Shown piece by piece: positions 6,292 through 13,771 of a stretch of 28,734 bases of DNA. The stretch's first letter is position 1, and each line of letters begins with the position of its first letter. The notes beneath the pieces were generated by a model. That model was not told the origin of the DNA. It did not search any database and worked only from the letters and a program-made list of their open reading frames with translations. Source of the stretch: CAG-390 sp045636385 (GTDB lineage: Bacteria > Bacillota > Clostridia > Oscillospirales > CAG-272); NCBI GenBank assembly GCA_045636385.1, contig JAZTXK010000003.1, forward strand, positions 1-28,734. Reading direction: 5' to 3'. The position numbers and the translations under genes were made by a program.

Positions 6292-7920
6292 TCATTCACC
6301 ATAGACTATAAGAAGCGTAACTCCCTTGCTGTCAAGGTAAACGGTCTGACATCCGCCGAGAGTACCGCGTGTCAAAAAGGTGACAGACCATATATTGTCC
6401 CAATCGTCGTACAGTACCGATACGGTATCGTATTCGATGGTGCATTCATTCTTTGCCCTCTCTGCGGCATCGGTGCTGTTCGCGACGGGACTCTCGGACG
6501 TGTTTTTGAAGCCCTGGCTTATCACACCGGGTTCGCCCGCCTTATAGGTCTTGCTGTCATTTTCAAAGGAAAAGCTTCCGATTGATCCCTCGGGCACTAT
6601 GAATTTGAAAATGCACTCGTTACACCGAACCGTATATTCGGTGATATCGGGATCGCAACCGCTGCCGTCGACCACCTCGCGGAAGACGATGAGGTACTCA
6701 CCGGGGAGCAGAGTGCGGATATCCTCGATCTTGTCAAAGGAATATTCAAGCTCGTTATATTCGGTATCGTAAACCTTCACCTTTGCGGTGTAGAGATTCA
6801 CGTTCACGGGCGGGTAGACCTGAAGATTTCCTTTATAGAAAAGCGTGGGGAAATCGGTGTGATCTTCCTTATCTTTTATAATCTTGAAAACGCCGAAGCC
6901 GTCGCCCGAGAGTGATCCTTCCTTTTTGTGCTCCTCTACCCAAAGCATACATTGGATCGGTCTAATGTCAAAATCGCCCGACTTGATCATTACGCTGCTG
7001 TAATTATACTCCGTTTTCTCGGCAGTTTTTGACGGCACGGAAAGGCGGAAGAAATCCTGATAGCTGTATTGCTCGTAGGCATCGGGATTGCGGGGCTTTG
7101 TATCGTAGCTCACGGAAAAGACCACAAGGTATTCGCCCGCGGGGAGATAGTCGAGCTCTCTCACGGAAAAGTCGCTGTGCAGCTCTTCATAATTCAAACC
7201 GTATATCGACGTGCGTGTAATCTTGGTATACTCGGGAATCTCAACACCCAAGCCGCCCTCGTATACCAAGAGCGGAAACGTAGACACATCGGTATCATCT
7301 CTGAAATACTGCCACACGCCCATTCCGTCACAACCGATTGCGAAAGTTCCGTCCGCGTGCTGAATGTAACAGCTTGTGCCCGTTCTTATCGGATTCACCG
7401 TCTTGCCTCCGGAGCTGACCGTGATGGAGCTGTATTGGTATTTTTCGTTTTCGTTCTGGGAAGTGGTATCGGTTACGCGCAGAATATTTTCAAACACTTG
7501 GCTGTCATCTCCGCGCCAAAGCTTGAGGGAATACTCGCCGCAAACGGCGTCGGTGGGAATTTTGAATACATAGGTATGACTTCCTACCGCGCCCTTTTTT
7601 ATTGTCTTTTCGACTTCATCACAGGGAAACTGAAGCGCATTATATTCTTCCAGATTGCCGCCAGACGCTCCATCGTCTGTCAGATAATAAAGCTCCGCCC
7701 AAGGAATATAATCATTGCCGGAACAGCCCATATATTTCTGAGCTCTGCCCGAAATGTTTTTGACGTACGTTTTGATCTGTATCTCCTCGCCGCGAAGATA
7801 TTCGGTCTTCTCGATTTCGTATGAGAACTCGTACGTCGGCTTATCCTGCGCTCCGTCGAAGCACGCGGTGAGAATGCCGACGAGCATTATCAATGCGAGA
7901 ATAATAGATATCTTTTTCAT
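6292..7920 (-). CDS. Large modular lipoprotein with two copies of an unnamed module
   Basis: This encodes 542 residues with lipobox ILTAC (Cys20). Residues about 30-150 form an Ig-like domain (YLRGEEIQIKTYVKNISG, then GEYSLKLWRG). Two tandem copies of an unrecognised module follow, at about 161-295 and 305-442. Each begins Y-x-Y-S-S-[IV] near a PI dipeptide, has a central FPxLxY/F strand, and ends with LP-x-GEYL[VI]VF and a hydrophobic strand. Residues 450-542 form a separate tail starting SFSFENDSKTY. Its GAGGTGA ribosome site overlaps the stop codon of the preceding gene. No enzyme residues were identified, so a binding or scaffold role on the cell surface is most likely. Confidence 0.8.
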   Translation of the reverse strand: MKKISIILALIMLVGILTACFDGAQDKPTYEFSYEIEKTEYLRGEEIQIKTYVKNISGRAQKYMGCSGNDYIPWAELYYLTDDGASGGNLEEYNALQFPCDEVEKTIKKGAVGSHTYVFKIPTDAVCGEYSLKLWRGDDSQVFENILRVTDTTSQNENEKYQYSSITVSSGGKTVNPIRTGTSCYIQHADGTFAIGCDGMGVWQYFRDDTDVSTFPLLVYEGGLGVEIPEYTKITRTSIYGLNYEELHSDFSVRELDYLPAGEYLVVFSVSYDTKPRNPDAYEQYSYQDFFRLSVPSKTAEKTEYNYSSVMIKSGDFDIRPIQCMLWVEEHKKEGSLSGDGFGVFKIIKDKEDHTDFPTLFYKGNLQVYPPVNVNLYTAKVKVYDTEYNELEYSFDKIEDIRTLLPGEYLIVFREVVDGSGCDPDITEYTVRCNECIFKFIVPEGSIGSFSFENDSKTYKAGEPGVISQGFKNTSESPVANSTDAAERAKNECTIEYDTVSVLYDDWDNIWSVTFLTRGTLGGCQTVYLDSKGVTLLIVYGE

Positions 7921-7924
7921 TTTG

Positions 7925-8824
7925 TCACCTCACGATGAGCTTGAAAACCAAAGCGGATTTTGTCAGCTTATAATCGTATTCGCCGACTACCGAATGCGGA
8001 GCGTCTGCGGGAGTTTTTACGTTTTCAATAACGACTATAACGTATTCGCTGGGCGGGAGCAGATTCATATCTCCAAGTTTTTCGACGTCGTTAAAATCGG
8101 TGTCGTATATCCGGATAGACGAGTGACTAACGTTCTCTTGCTTTTCAAAGGTTAACCCGTCTTCAAGCACAAGTACGGGGAATTCATCGGGATTGTAGTT
8201 GCTGTCGCTCATAATATACTCCCAACCTGCGATTTCCTCCATAAACACCGGTTCTTCATTTTTATAGAAAGTATAGCCGATAAACACCGAGATCGGTTTT
8301 ATCACGGAATTACCCGACGCTACAGTATAATCGCAGTAAATGTGAGGAAGCTTGTCAAGGATCACTATCGCATCCCTGTAGGTGCACACGTCTCCGCGGT
8401 AATTCAGAGTGATCGAATAGACTCCCGCCGCAGCATCCTCGGGGATTATAAATGTAAAGGTCTTCTTTCCGACCTGCCCCGCTTTTGCGGTGAATTCTTC
8501 GGAGCCGCTGACGGTATCGATCGGGAAAGGCTTGATTATTGCGCCCATCTCGGCGTCTTCCGACTGACAGTGAAGCTCTACCGTGGGATAGTAGCTGTTG
8601 ATAACGGCACTGTAAGTGAGGTCTTTTCCCGAAATATTCGTCACGCAAGTTGTGATGGTAAATGTCTCCCCGCGTCTGAACTCGCGCTTCGGCAACGGCT
8701 CATACGACACCTCAAATTCGGGCGCATAACTGTCGACCGCAAGACCGCCGTCGCCTATCCCCTCGCAAGAGGAAAACAGACCGACGAGCATTATTATTAC
8801 GAGAATAAATGATAATTTTTTCAT
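7925..8824 (-). CDS. Lipoprotein: Ig-like domain plus one copy of the operon's module
   Basis: The ATG at 8824 is chosen because AAGGAG lies nine bases upstream. The TTG at 8833 would directly abut that site. The product is 299 residues with lipobox FSSC (Cys20). The Ig-like part (about 38-155) carries RRGETFTITTCVTNISG and GVYSITLNYRG. The second part (about 163-299) is a divergent copy of the module of the neighbouring genes: SVIKPI, FPVLVLEDGL, YDTDFNDVE, LLPPSEYVIVV, ending FKLIVR. It lies four bases before the next gene. It appears to be a product of local duplication followed by divergence. Confidence 0.8.
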   Translation of the reverse strand: MKKLSFILVIIMLVGLFSSCEGIGDGGLAVDSYAPEFEVSYEPLPKREFRRGETFTITTCVTNISGKDLTYSAVINSYYPTVELHCQSEDAEMGAIIKPFPIDTVSGSEEFTAKAGQVGKKTFTFIIPEDAAAGVYSITLNYRGDVCTYRDAIVILDKLPHIYCDYTVASGNSVIKPISVFIGYTFYKNEEPVFMEEIAGWEYIMSDSNYNPDEFPVLVLEDGLTFEKQENVSHSSIRIYDTDFNDVEKLGDMNLLPPSEYVIVVIENVKTPADAPHSVVGEYDYKLTKSALVFKLIVR

Positions 8825-8829
8825 TCTTT

Positions 8830-9714
8830 TCAACTCCTTACTATAAGTTTAAAGAGGTTCTCCCAATGGGATTTCCAATAATCCTGCGGGTTCGAGACCT
8901 CGCCGCTTTCATACTCGGAAAAGACTACCAGATATTCGCCCGCGGGGAGCTCGGAAAGTCCTGCAAAATCTCCGCTGTATTCGATCCTTTCGTAATTCAT
9001 ATCGTAAAGCATCGGTCGCTCGTTATAAGTTATATGCGTAGGCACATATAGCTCAATTATCCCGTCCAATACAAGTGTGGGGAAATCGTTCGGGTCGGTT
9101 TCGGGATTGTTGAAAAGATACCAGACACCTTCCGAGCACCCCGTTACTTGCATCTCGCCGTTTACGTAATGCGTGGTGTCGAGCGGACACTTTATCGGAT
9201 GAATGCCTTCTTCTTCACCGATCGCCACGACTATCGAGCTGTATCGGTATTTTTCATTTTCATTCTGCTGTGCGGTGCGGACTACTGTTACGGCACCGTC
9301 AAAGACCTCGGAAGCATCTTCATACCCGAGCTTGACCGTATATTTGCCGACACGGGCATCCTCGGGAATCGGAAATTCAAAAGTAACCGTTCCGCTCTCG
9401 CCGTTTTTGACCCTATGCTTTGACGGCGCATCGGTTGTTGAGGGAATGGGAAAATGTTCAAGCGGTTCACCGAAACTTCCGTCATCGAGAACAGGATAAA
9501 GCCATACGTAGGGTCTGTAATCGCTCTCGCAACCGACGTAGGTATAAGTTCTGCCCGAAATATTCGTCACCGTTGCCGTTATCTTCACGGTCTCGCCGAC
9601 GAGGTAAGTCGTTCTGTCGCTCTCGTAGGTAAGCTCAAATTCATAACCGCCCGCGCAGGCGGGGAAAAGCGTAATTATAACCATTAGTGTAAGAAAAATT
9701 GATAACTTTTTCAT
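8830..9714 (-). CDS. Lipoprotein: Ig-like domain plus one copy of the operon's module
   Basis: This is the first gene of the operon. The ATG at 9714 follows AAAGGAGTTGATGAA and begins a normal signal peptide with lipobox FPAC (Cys20). An upstream in-frame start at 9819 would lie on top of the promoter and is rejected. The product has 294 residues. The Ig-like domain (about 24-145) has TYLVGETVKITATVTNISG, and the module (about 150-294) has QNENEKYRYSSIVV, HPIKC, FPTLVL, ELPAGEYLVVF and a closing FKLIVRS. The segment QNENEKYxYSSI also occurs in the 542-residue protein of the same operon, so these two are the closest relatives in the set. Confidence 0.82.
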   Translation of the reverse strand: MKKLSIFLTLMVIITLFPACAGGYEFELTYESDRTTYLVGETVKITATVTNISGRTYTYVGCESDYRPYVWLYPVLDDGSFGEPLEHFPIPSTTDAPSKHRVKNGESGTVTFEFPIPEDARVGKYTVKLGYEDASEVFDGAVTVVRTAQQNENEKYRYSSIVVAIGEEEGIHPIKCPLDTTHYVNGEMQVTGCSEGVWYLFNNPETDPNDFPTLVLDGIIELYVPTHITYNERPMLYDMNYERIEYSGDFAGLSELPAGEYLVVFSEYESGEVSNPQDYWKSHWENLFKLIVRS

Positions 9715-9790
9715 TTCATCAACTCCTTTCACCCTTATAGACGGAAAAATGAGCAAAAAGTTCCGTGTTTTTTGGAAATTTTTCAATTTT

Positions 9791-9819
9791 ATTTTACTAT
9801 ATTTTCGGGGCGGTGTCAA
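9791..9819 (-). promoter_or_regulatory. Promoter of the eight-gene lipoprotein operon
   Basis: TTGACA (9814-9819) and TAAAAT (9791-9796) on the minus strand are separated by exactly 17 bases. This leaves an AT-rich leader of about 70-80 bases before the first ATG. I see no other promoter until the one at 3003-3031, so the genes from 9714 to 3028 are probably one transcript. Confidence 0.8.
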
Positions 9820-9860
9820 TAGTTAAAATAATACTAATATAATTTAAATTAAAGTGTCAG

Positions 9861-10127
9861 CCGTAGTGGACGGCGCACGATATGCTCGCTTCGCGAGCGC
9901 GATATATCCTGCGGATACGATATGCCTTTGGCACGATATATTTCGCTTCGCGAAATGTTAAGGAAGAAATTTGCCCGAGGCAAATTTCAATTTCAATAAA
10001 ATTATTTTTCGCCTCGGCGAAAAATTTCCATAACTTCGCCGAAGGCGAAATACCACTCGCACGAAGTGCGAATAAAACTTGCGAAGCAAATATCACTTTG
10101 CGAAGCAAAATATCACTCGCGAAGCGA
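9861..10127. repeat. Array of about ten short TTC/GAA-loop palindromes
   Basis: Together with the promoters on each side, this fills the 493-base gap between divergent genes. After a minor ccgt/acgg pair (9861-9873), perfect hairpins occur at 9884-9898 (gctcgc-ttc-gcgagc), 9905-9917, 9923-9933, 9940-9956 (loop ttc), 9966-9988 (10-bp arms), 10004-10025, 10035-10049, 10057-10071, 10079-10089, 10097-10109 and 10117-10127. In the left part, loops are mostly ttc and linkers read cgatat. In the right part, loops are gaa and linkers read atatcac. The right part is thus the same kind of unit in the opposite orientation. Stems differ in sequence but each is self-complementary, so structure rather than sequence seems to be conserved. 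Confidence 0.85.
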
Positions 10128-10145
10128 AATTAACTCCTTTTTCTC

Positions 10146-10174
10146 TTGCATTTTCACTAAATTTATAGTATAAT
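10146..10174 (+). promoter_or_regulatory. Promoter of the rhamnosidase gene
   Basis: TTGCAT (10146-10151), 17 bases, then TATAAT (10169-10174). This is followed by a short leader and an AAGGAG ribosome site before the ATG at 10208. It lies just after the palindrome array. No operator was recognised. Confidence 0.82.
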
Positions 10175-10207
10175 AAATTAACTCTATAAATCCGCAAGGA
10201 GAACATT

Positions 10208-12700
10208 ATGAAAAAGGCAAGATTTATAACCCATCCTTCGCTCGTGGGCAAGCCCGCCGAGCATCCTTGGAAAAATATGAAATTCAACAGCTACGAGCGC
10301 GATCTCGAGCCCGGACAGGGTCTTCTCAACCTGCTTTGCGAGTTTGCGCCCGAGCCCGGACGTGCAGTTGAAAAGATCACTCTCCGCGCTACCGCGCTCG
10401 GTATCTTCGATCTTTTCCTCAACGGTCAGCGTATAGGTCTTGAGGTCGACGGCATTCCCACCGCCGACGAATACAAGCCCGGCTGGACCGACTACCGCAA
10501 GAGAGTTTTTGAATATGAATACGATATCACCGATATCTGCAAGGAAAACAACCGCATCGTAGCCGAGGTTTCCCCCGGTTGGTGGACGGGTCGTATCTCC
10601 TTCGGATTCTACGGCTTCAAGCCGATGGCGTTCGCGGGCGAGATCGAGATCGAATACGCAGACGGTGAAAACGAGATCATCGCAACCGGCGAGGACTGGA
10701 AGGCTTCCATCTGCGGCCCCGTTATGTTTGCCGACATCTGGGACGGCGAATATTACGATGCGACCGTGCCCGAGCCCTCCATCTGCCCCGAGGCACACGA
10801 ATGGGTAAATGCGATCCTCTTTACCGATTGCACCTGCGAGATCGTTCCCCTTGTAGGTCCCGCCATCAGACCGCGCCACGAGCTTCTTCTCCGCCCCATT
10901 TCCGCTGTCTGCCACAACGGCACCATCCACGACGGCTCGGAATACGGCGAGATCAACGTACTCTCCAAGAGCGTCGGCGACTGGTGCGAGCAGACCAGAC
11001 TCGAATACGGCGAGTCGCTCATCCTTGATATGGGTCAGAATATGGTCGGCAGACCGATCATCAATATCAAAGCTCCCCGCGGCACCAAGATCACCGTTTA
11101 CTTTGCCGAAATGCTCAATGACAGCGGCGAGCCCGCGCGCGGAAACGACGGCCCGAAGGGCAGTATGTATATCAAGAACTACCGCTCGGCTACCGCACGC
11201 CTCGTTTACGTCGCTTCGGGCAACGGCATCGAGACCTACTTCCCCACCCACTCCTTCTTCGGCTTCCGCTATCTCGAGATCCGCGCCGACAACGATATCG
11301 ACGTCCTCTCTGTTGCGGGCGAGGTCATCTGCTCGGAATTCATCGAGACCGCGGAATTCTCCTGCGACAATCCCGAGGTCAACCGCCTCTATTCCAATAT
11401 CGTGTGGGGTATGAGAGGAAACTACTTCTCCGCTCCCACAGACTGTCCTCAGCGTGACGAGCGTCTCGGCTGGACGGGCGACACGCAGATCTTTGCGGGC
11501 GCGGCATCCTATCTTGCCGACATCCGTCCCTTTATGCACAAGTGGCTCGGCGACGCGCGCGACTCACAGCAGGACTTTGACGGCGCGTACTGCGACGTTA
11601 TCCCGCGCGTATTCACGGGCAACAACGGCAACGCCGCTTGGGGTGACGCCGGTCTTATCGTTCCCAATAAGCTTTATGAAATGTATAACGATACCGCTAT
11701 CCTCGAGGAGCATTTCGACTCGATGGAATATTATATGCAGTATCTCGAGCAGTTCGGTCTTGAAGGTCCCAACACCGCTTACGGCGACTGGCTCAACTAC
11801 GACGTGACCGACAAGAGATATATCGCGGTCGCATATTACGCATACGACGCAGCTCTTATGAAGAAATTCTGCGACATTCTCGGCAAGCCCGAGCGTGCGG
11901 CTTATTACGCAGAGCTTCGCGAGAAAATTGTTTCTCATTTCCGTTGCAGATATATCGAAAACGGCGATCTGAATATCAACACCCAGACCGCATATCTGCT
12001 CGCTCTCGCATTCGATCTCGTTCCCGCAGAGGACCGTCAGACATATATCGACAGACTTGAAAAGAAGATCATCGACAACGATTATACCCTCTCGACAGGC
12101 TTCGTCGGCACGGGTATCCTCAATCAGACTCTTGAAAAGCTCGGTCTGCACTCGCTCTGCTACTCGCTCTTGCTCCAGACCCGCGACCCCAGCTGGCTCT
12201 ACTCCGTCCGTCAGGGCGCGACAACCGTTTGGGAAAGATGGAATTCCTATACTCTCGAGCGCGGCTTCGGTGACGTCGGCATGAACTCCTTCAACCACTA
12301 CGCATACGGCGCGGTTGCAGAATGGTTCTATTCGGGTATGTGCGGCATCAAGCCCGACACCGAGGCACCCGGATGGGAGCACTTCTTCCTCGCACCCACT
12401 CCCGATATGAGACGCGACGACGAAATGCCCGAGGGTCAGAAGCGCATCACCACCGCACGCGCGGCTTATGAATCGATCATGGGACGCATTGAAAGCTCGT
12501 GGGTAAACGTAGACGGCAGATTCGAATACAGCTTCCTCATCCCCGAGGAGAGCGCGGCTACCGTCTCCCTCGTATCCGAAAAGGATACCTTCAAGATCAA
12601 CGGAATCGAGTTCAAGCTCGAGGAAATGAACGGAAGACGCATCGGCGATCGCATCCTCTTCCCGCTTTCCGAGGGTGCTTATACCGTTGTTATCGGTTAA
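10208..12700 (+). CDS. Alpha-L-rhamnosidase, glycoside hydrolase family 78
   Basis: This 830-residue enzyme should release terminal alpha-L-rhamnose from oligosaccharides or plant glycosides. The family's domains are visible in order: a beta-rich N-terminal part with DLFLNGQRIG and PGWTDYRKRVFEYEYDIT (about 70-115), then a jelly-roll domain with LDMGQNMVGR and YFPTHSFFGFRYLEI, then the (alpha/alpha)6 catalytic barrel starting near 380, and a C-terminal beta domain. The signature DCPQRDERLGWTGD spans 412-425, so Glu418 is the expected general acid. Glu676 in TTVWERW is the likely base. There is no signal peptide, so it acts inside the cell on imported sugars. It stands alone behind its own promoter, with no transporter gene next to it. 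I see no strong terminator after it; only a weak AT-rich stem lies at 12729-12744. Confidence 0.93.
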   Translation: MKKARFITHPSLVGKPAEHPWKNMKFNSYERDLEPGQGLLNLLCEFAPEPGRAVEKITLRATALGIFDLFLNGQRIGLEVDGIPTADEYKPGWTDYRKRVFEYEYDITDICKENNRIVAEVSPGWWTGRISFGFYGFKPMAFAGEIEIEYADGENEIIATGEDWKASICGPVMFADIWDGEYYDATVPEPSICPEAHEWVNAILFTDCTCEIVPLVGPAIRPRHELLLRPISAVCHNGTIHDGSEYGEINVLSKSVGDWCEQTRLEYGESLILDMGQNMVGRPIINIKAPRGTKITVYFAEMLNDSGEPARGNDGPKGSMYIKNYRSATARLVYVASGNGIETYFPTHSFFGFRYLEIRADNDIDVLSVAGEVICSEFIETAEFSCDNPEVNRLYSNIVWGMRGNYFSAPTDCPQRDERLGWTGDTQIFAGAASYLADIRPFMHKWLGDARDSQQDFDGAYCDVIPRVFTGNNGNAAWGDAGLIVPNKLYEMYNDTAILEEHFDSMEYYMQYLEQFGLEGPNTAYGDWLNYDVTDKRYIAVAYYAYDAALMKKFCDILGKPERAAYYAELREKIVSHFRCRYIENGDLNINTQTAYLLALAFDLVPAEDRQTYIDRLEKKIIDNDYTLSTGFVGTGILNQTLEKLGLHSLCYSLLLQTRDPSWLYSVRQGATTVWERWNSYTLERGFGDVGMNSFNHYAYGAVAEWFYSGMCGIKPDTEAPGWEHFFLAPTPDMRRDDEMPEGQKRITTARAAYESIMGRIESSWVNVDGRFEYSFLIPEESAATVSLVSEKDTFKINGIEFKLEEMNGRRIGDRILFPLSEGAYTVVIG

Positions 12701-12756
12701 AAAGTGAGAAAACCACTCAAAATTTACAAATTTCACGAGAAATTCATAATTTCATC

Positions 12757-12785
12757 TTGACAACTTCCGATTTCCGTATTATAAT
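12757..12785 (+). promoter_or_regulatory. Consensus promoter for the DUF177-rpmF unit
   Basis: TTGACA (12757-12762), 17 bases, TATAAT (12780-12785): an exact vegetative consensus, fitting a highly expressed ribosomal-protein unit. The leader is about 40 bases and ends in a GGGAGG ribosome site. Confidence 0.9.
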
Positions 12786-12829
12786 ATGTATTGTCGCTTT
12801 TTATGCCGTTTTATGGGAGGATTTGAAAA

Positions 12830-13348
12830 ATGCTTATTGATCTGTCTGCAATACTGCGCGGCGAGATCCGCGAGCTCCCGATAGACGGCGAGATCTTCCC
12901 CGACGCCGCACCCTTTGGTATCGAATATCTCCCCGGTGCCCGTATCTCGGGCGTGGTCAGCGGAAGCGCGGGTTTGGTAACCCTTACCTCGCGTGTAACC
13001 GTACCCTACCGCGGTGAGTGCGCGCGCTGTCTTGACCCTGTTGAGACCGTGCTCGAATTCGATTTTGACCGAACCATCGTTACCGAGGGAACTATCTCGG
13101 ACGATGTGCTTGAAGAAAAGGCTGACGAATATCTCGTTGTAAAGCGCGGTATTCTTGAGCCCGACGAGGCTATCATTGAGTCGATATACCTTGAGCTACC
13201 GTCAAGGCTTCTCTGCTCTCCCGATTGCCGCGGTCTTTGTCCCAAATGCGGAAAGAAAATGATCGGCGACGAATGCGGATGCGCACCGCGAGAGATCGAT
13301 CCCCGCTGGAGCAAGCTTAAGGCGTTGCTCGACGAGGACGACGAATAA
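12830..13348 (+). CDS. yceD: DUF177/YceD family protein
   Basis: This encodes 172 residues of the DUF177 (YceD) family, which in other bacteria is linked to accumulation of large-subunit rRNA. Its gene typically precedes rpmF, exactly as here (52 bases upstream). The central CARCLDP motif (Cys64, Cys67) is characteristic. The C-terminus has a zinc-finger-like cluster, LLCSPDCRGLCPKCG, with further Cys at 149 and 151 (about six in all), as is common in Gram-positive members. It ends in an acidic tail. The start has GGGAGG at suitable spacing and a consensus promoter upstream. Confidence 0.9.
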   Translation: MLIDLSAILRGEIRELPIDGEIFPDAAPFGIEYLPGARISGVVSGSAGLVTLTSRVTVPYRGECARCLDPVETVLEFDFDRTIVTEGTISDDVLEEKADEYLVVKRGILEPDEAIIESIYLELPSRLLCSPDCRGLCPKCGKKMIGDECGCAPREIDPRWSKLKALLDEDDE

Positions 13349-13400
13349 AGCGCAAAAATTTACGTAAATCTTTTTTGTAGAAATATAGGAGGTGTAGGTT

Positions 13401-13583
13401 ATGGCAGTACCGAAGAGAAAAACATCCAAAGCTCGCAGAGACAAGAGACGCGCTAACTGGAAGCTCGTTACTCCCGGTCTTGTAAAGTGCCCCAACTGTG
13501 AAGCACTCATCAAGCCCCATCACGTTTGCCCCGAGTGCGGCATGTATGACGGCAAGGAAGTAATCGCTAAGAAGGAAGCATAA
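13401..13583 (+). CDS. rpmF: Large-subunit ribosomal protein bL32
   Basis: This 60-residue protein is the normal length for bL32. It begins with the standard MAVPKRKTSKARRDKRR and carries the four-cysteine zinc site of the Zn-dependent form (Cys30, Cys33, Cys43, Cys46). Some bacteria also have a zinc-free paralogue used in zinc limitation, but none is in this window. AGGAGG stands eight bases before the ATG. It is co-transcribed with the upstream DUF177 gene and followed by a hairpin. Confidence 0.97.
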   Translation: MAVPKRKTSKARRDKRRANWKLVTPGLVKCPNCEALIKPHHVCPECGMYDGKEVIAKKEA

Positions 13584-13594
13584 GGCTTACCCGA

Positions 13595-13637
13595 GAAAAT
13601 ACCGTATCTTCGGCAAGTCCGAGGATGCGGTATTTTC
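13595..13637 (+). terminator. Hairpin terminator after rpmF
   Basis: Outer arms gaaaataccg (13595-13604) and cggtattttc (13628-13637) pair perfectly, and a further imperfect inner stem (tcgg/ccga) extends it. The stem itself ends in a T-run and is followed by attaaaa rather than a clean T-tract, so termination efficiency is uncertain. Confidence 0.65.
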
Positions 13638-13701
13638 ATTAAAATCCCAATTCTGAAACTCCGTTTCGGCGCGCGGACTCACCACAGGCTCGTCTTAAAG
13701 T

Positions 13702-13728
13702 TTTTTCGGAGGCAAATCCCCCGAAAAA
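13702..13728. repeat. Short inverted repeat between rpmF and the next gene
   Basis: Arms tttttcgg (13702-13709) and ccgaaaaa (13721-13728) surround an 11-base loop, preceded by cttaaag. The layout (taaag, T-run, stem) recalls the elements at both edges of the window. It may be a second, weaker terminator or a decayed copy of that family. A TATAAT at 13740-13745 lies after it, but no convincing -35 box was found. Confidence 0.45.
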
Positions 13729-13771
13729 GCGGATTTTATTATAATTTATTTACGCTTTCACGAGGAAAAAA

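Noticed and set aside
9715..9819. Longer N-terminus for the first lipoprotein of the operon
   Set aside because: It would place 35 hydrophilic residues before the signal peptide and overlap the promoter; the ATG at 9714 has a strong ribosome site.
1..9819. A defence island or toxin-antitoxin set in the lipoprotein region
   Set aside because: No nuclease, helicase, methylase, reverse transcriptase, TIR, kinase or toxin motif was found; products are exported lipoproteins and one ABC pair.
9861..10127. CRISPR array
   Set aside because: Units are self-complementary with varying stems and only short AT linkers. There is no constant repeat of 23-40 bases, no regular spacers and no cas gene.
9857..10133. 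Two open frames of about 83 codons on opposite strands across the palindrome array
   Set aside because: They arise because palindromes read alike on both strands. There is no ribosome site, and the residue pattern simply repeats the hairpin units.
10184..12736. Long minus-strand open frames (up to 451 codons) opposite the rhamnosidase gene
   Set aside because: The sense frame is an unmistakable GH78 enzyme. The antisense frames are by-products of its biased codon use (few TTA, CTA and TCA codons) and have no ribosome sites or recognisable domains.
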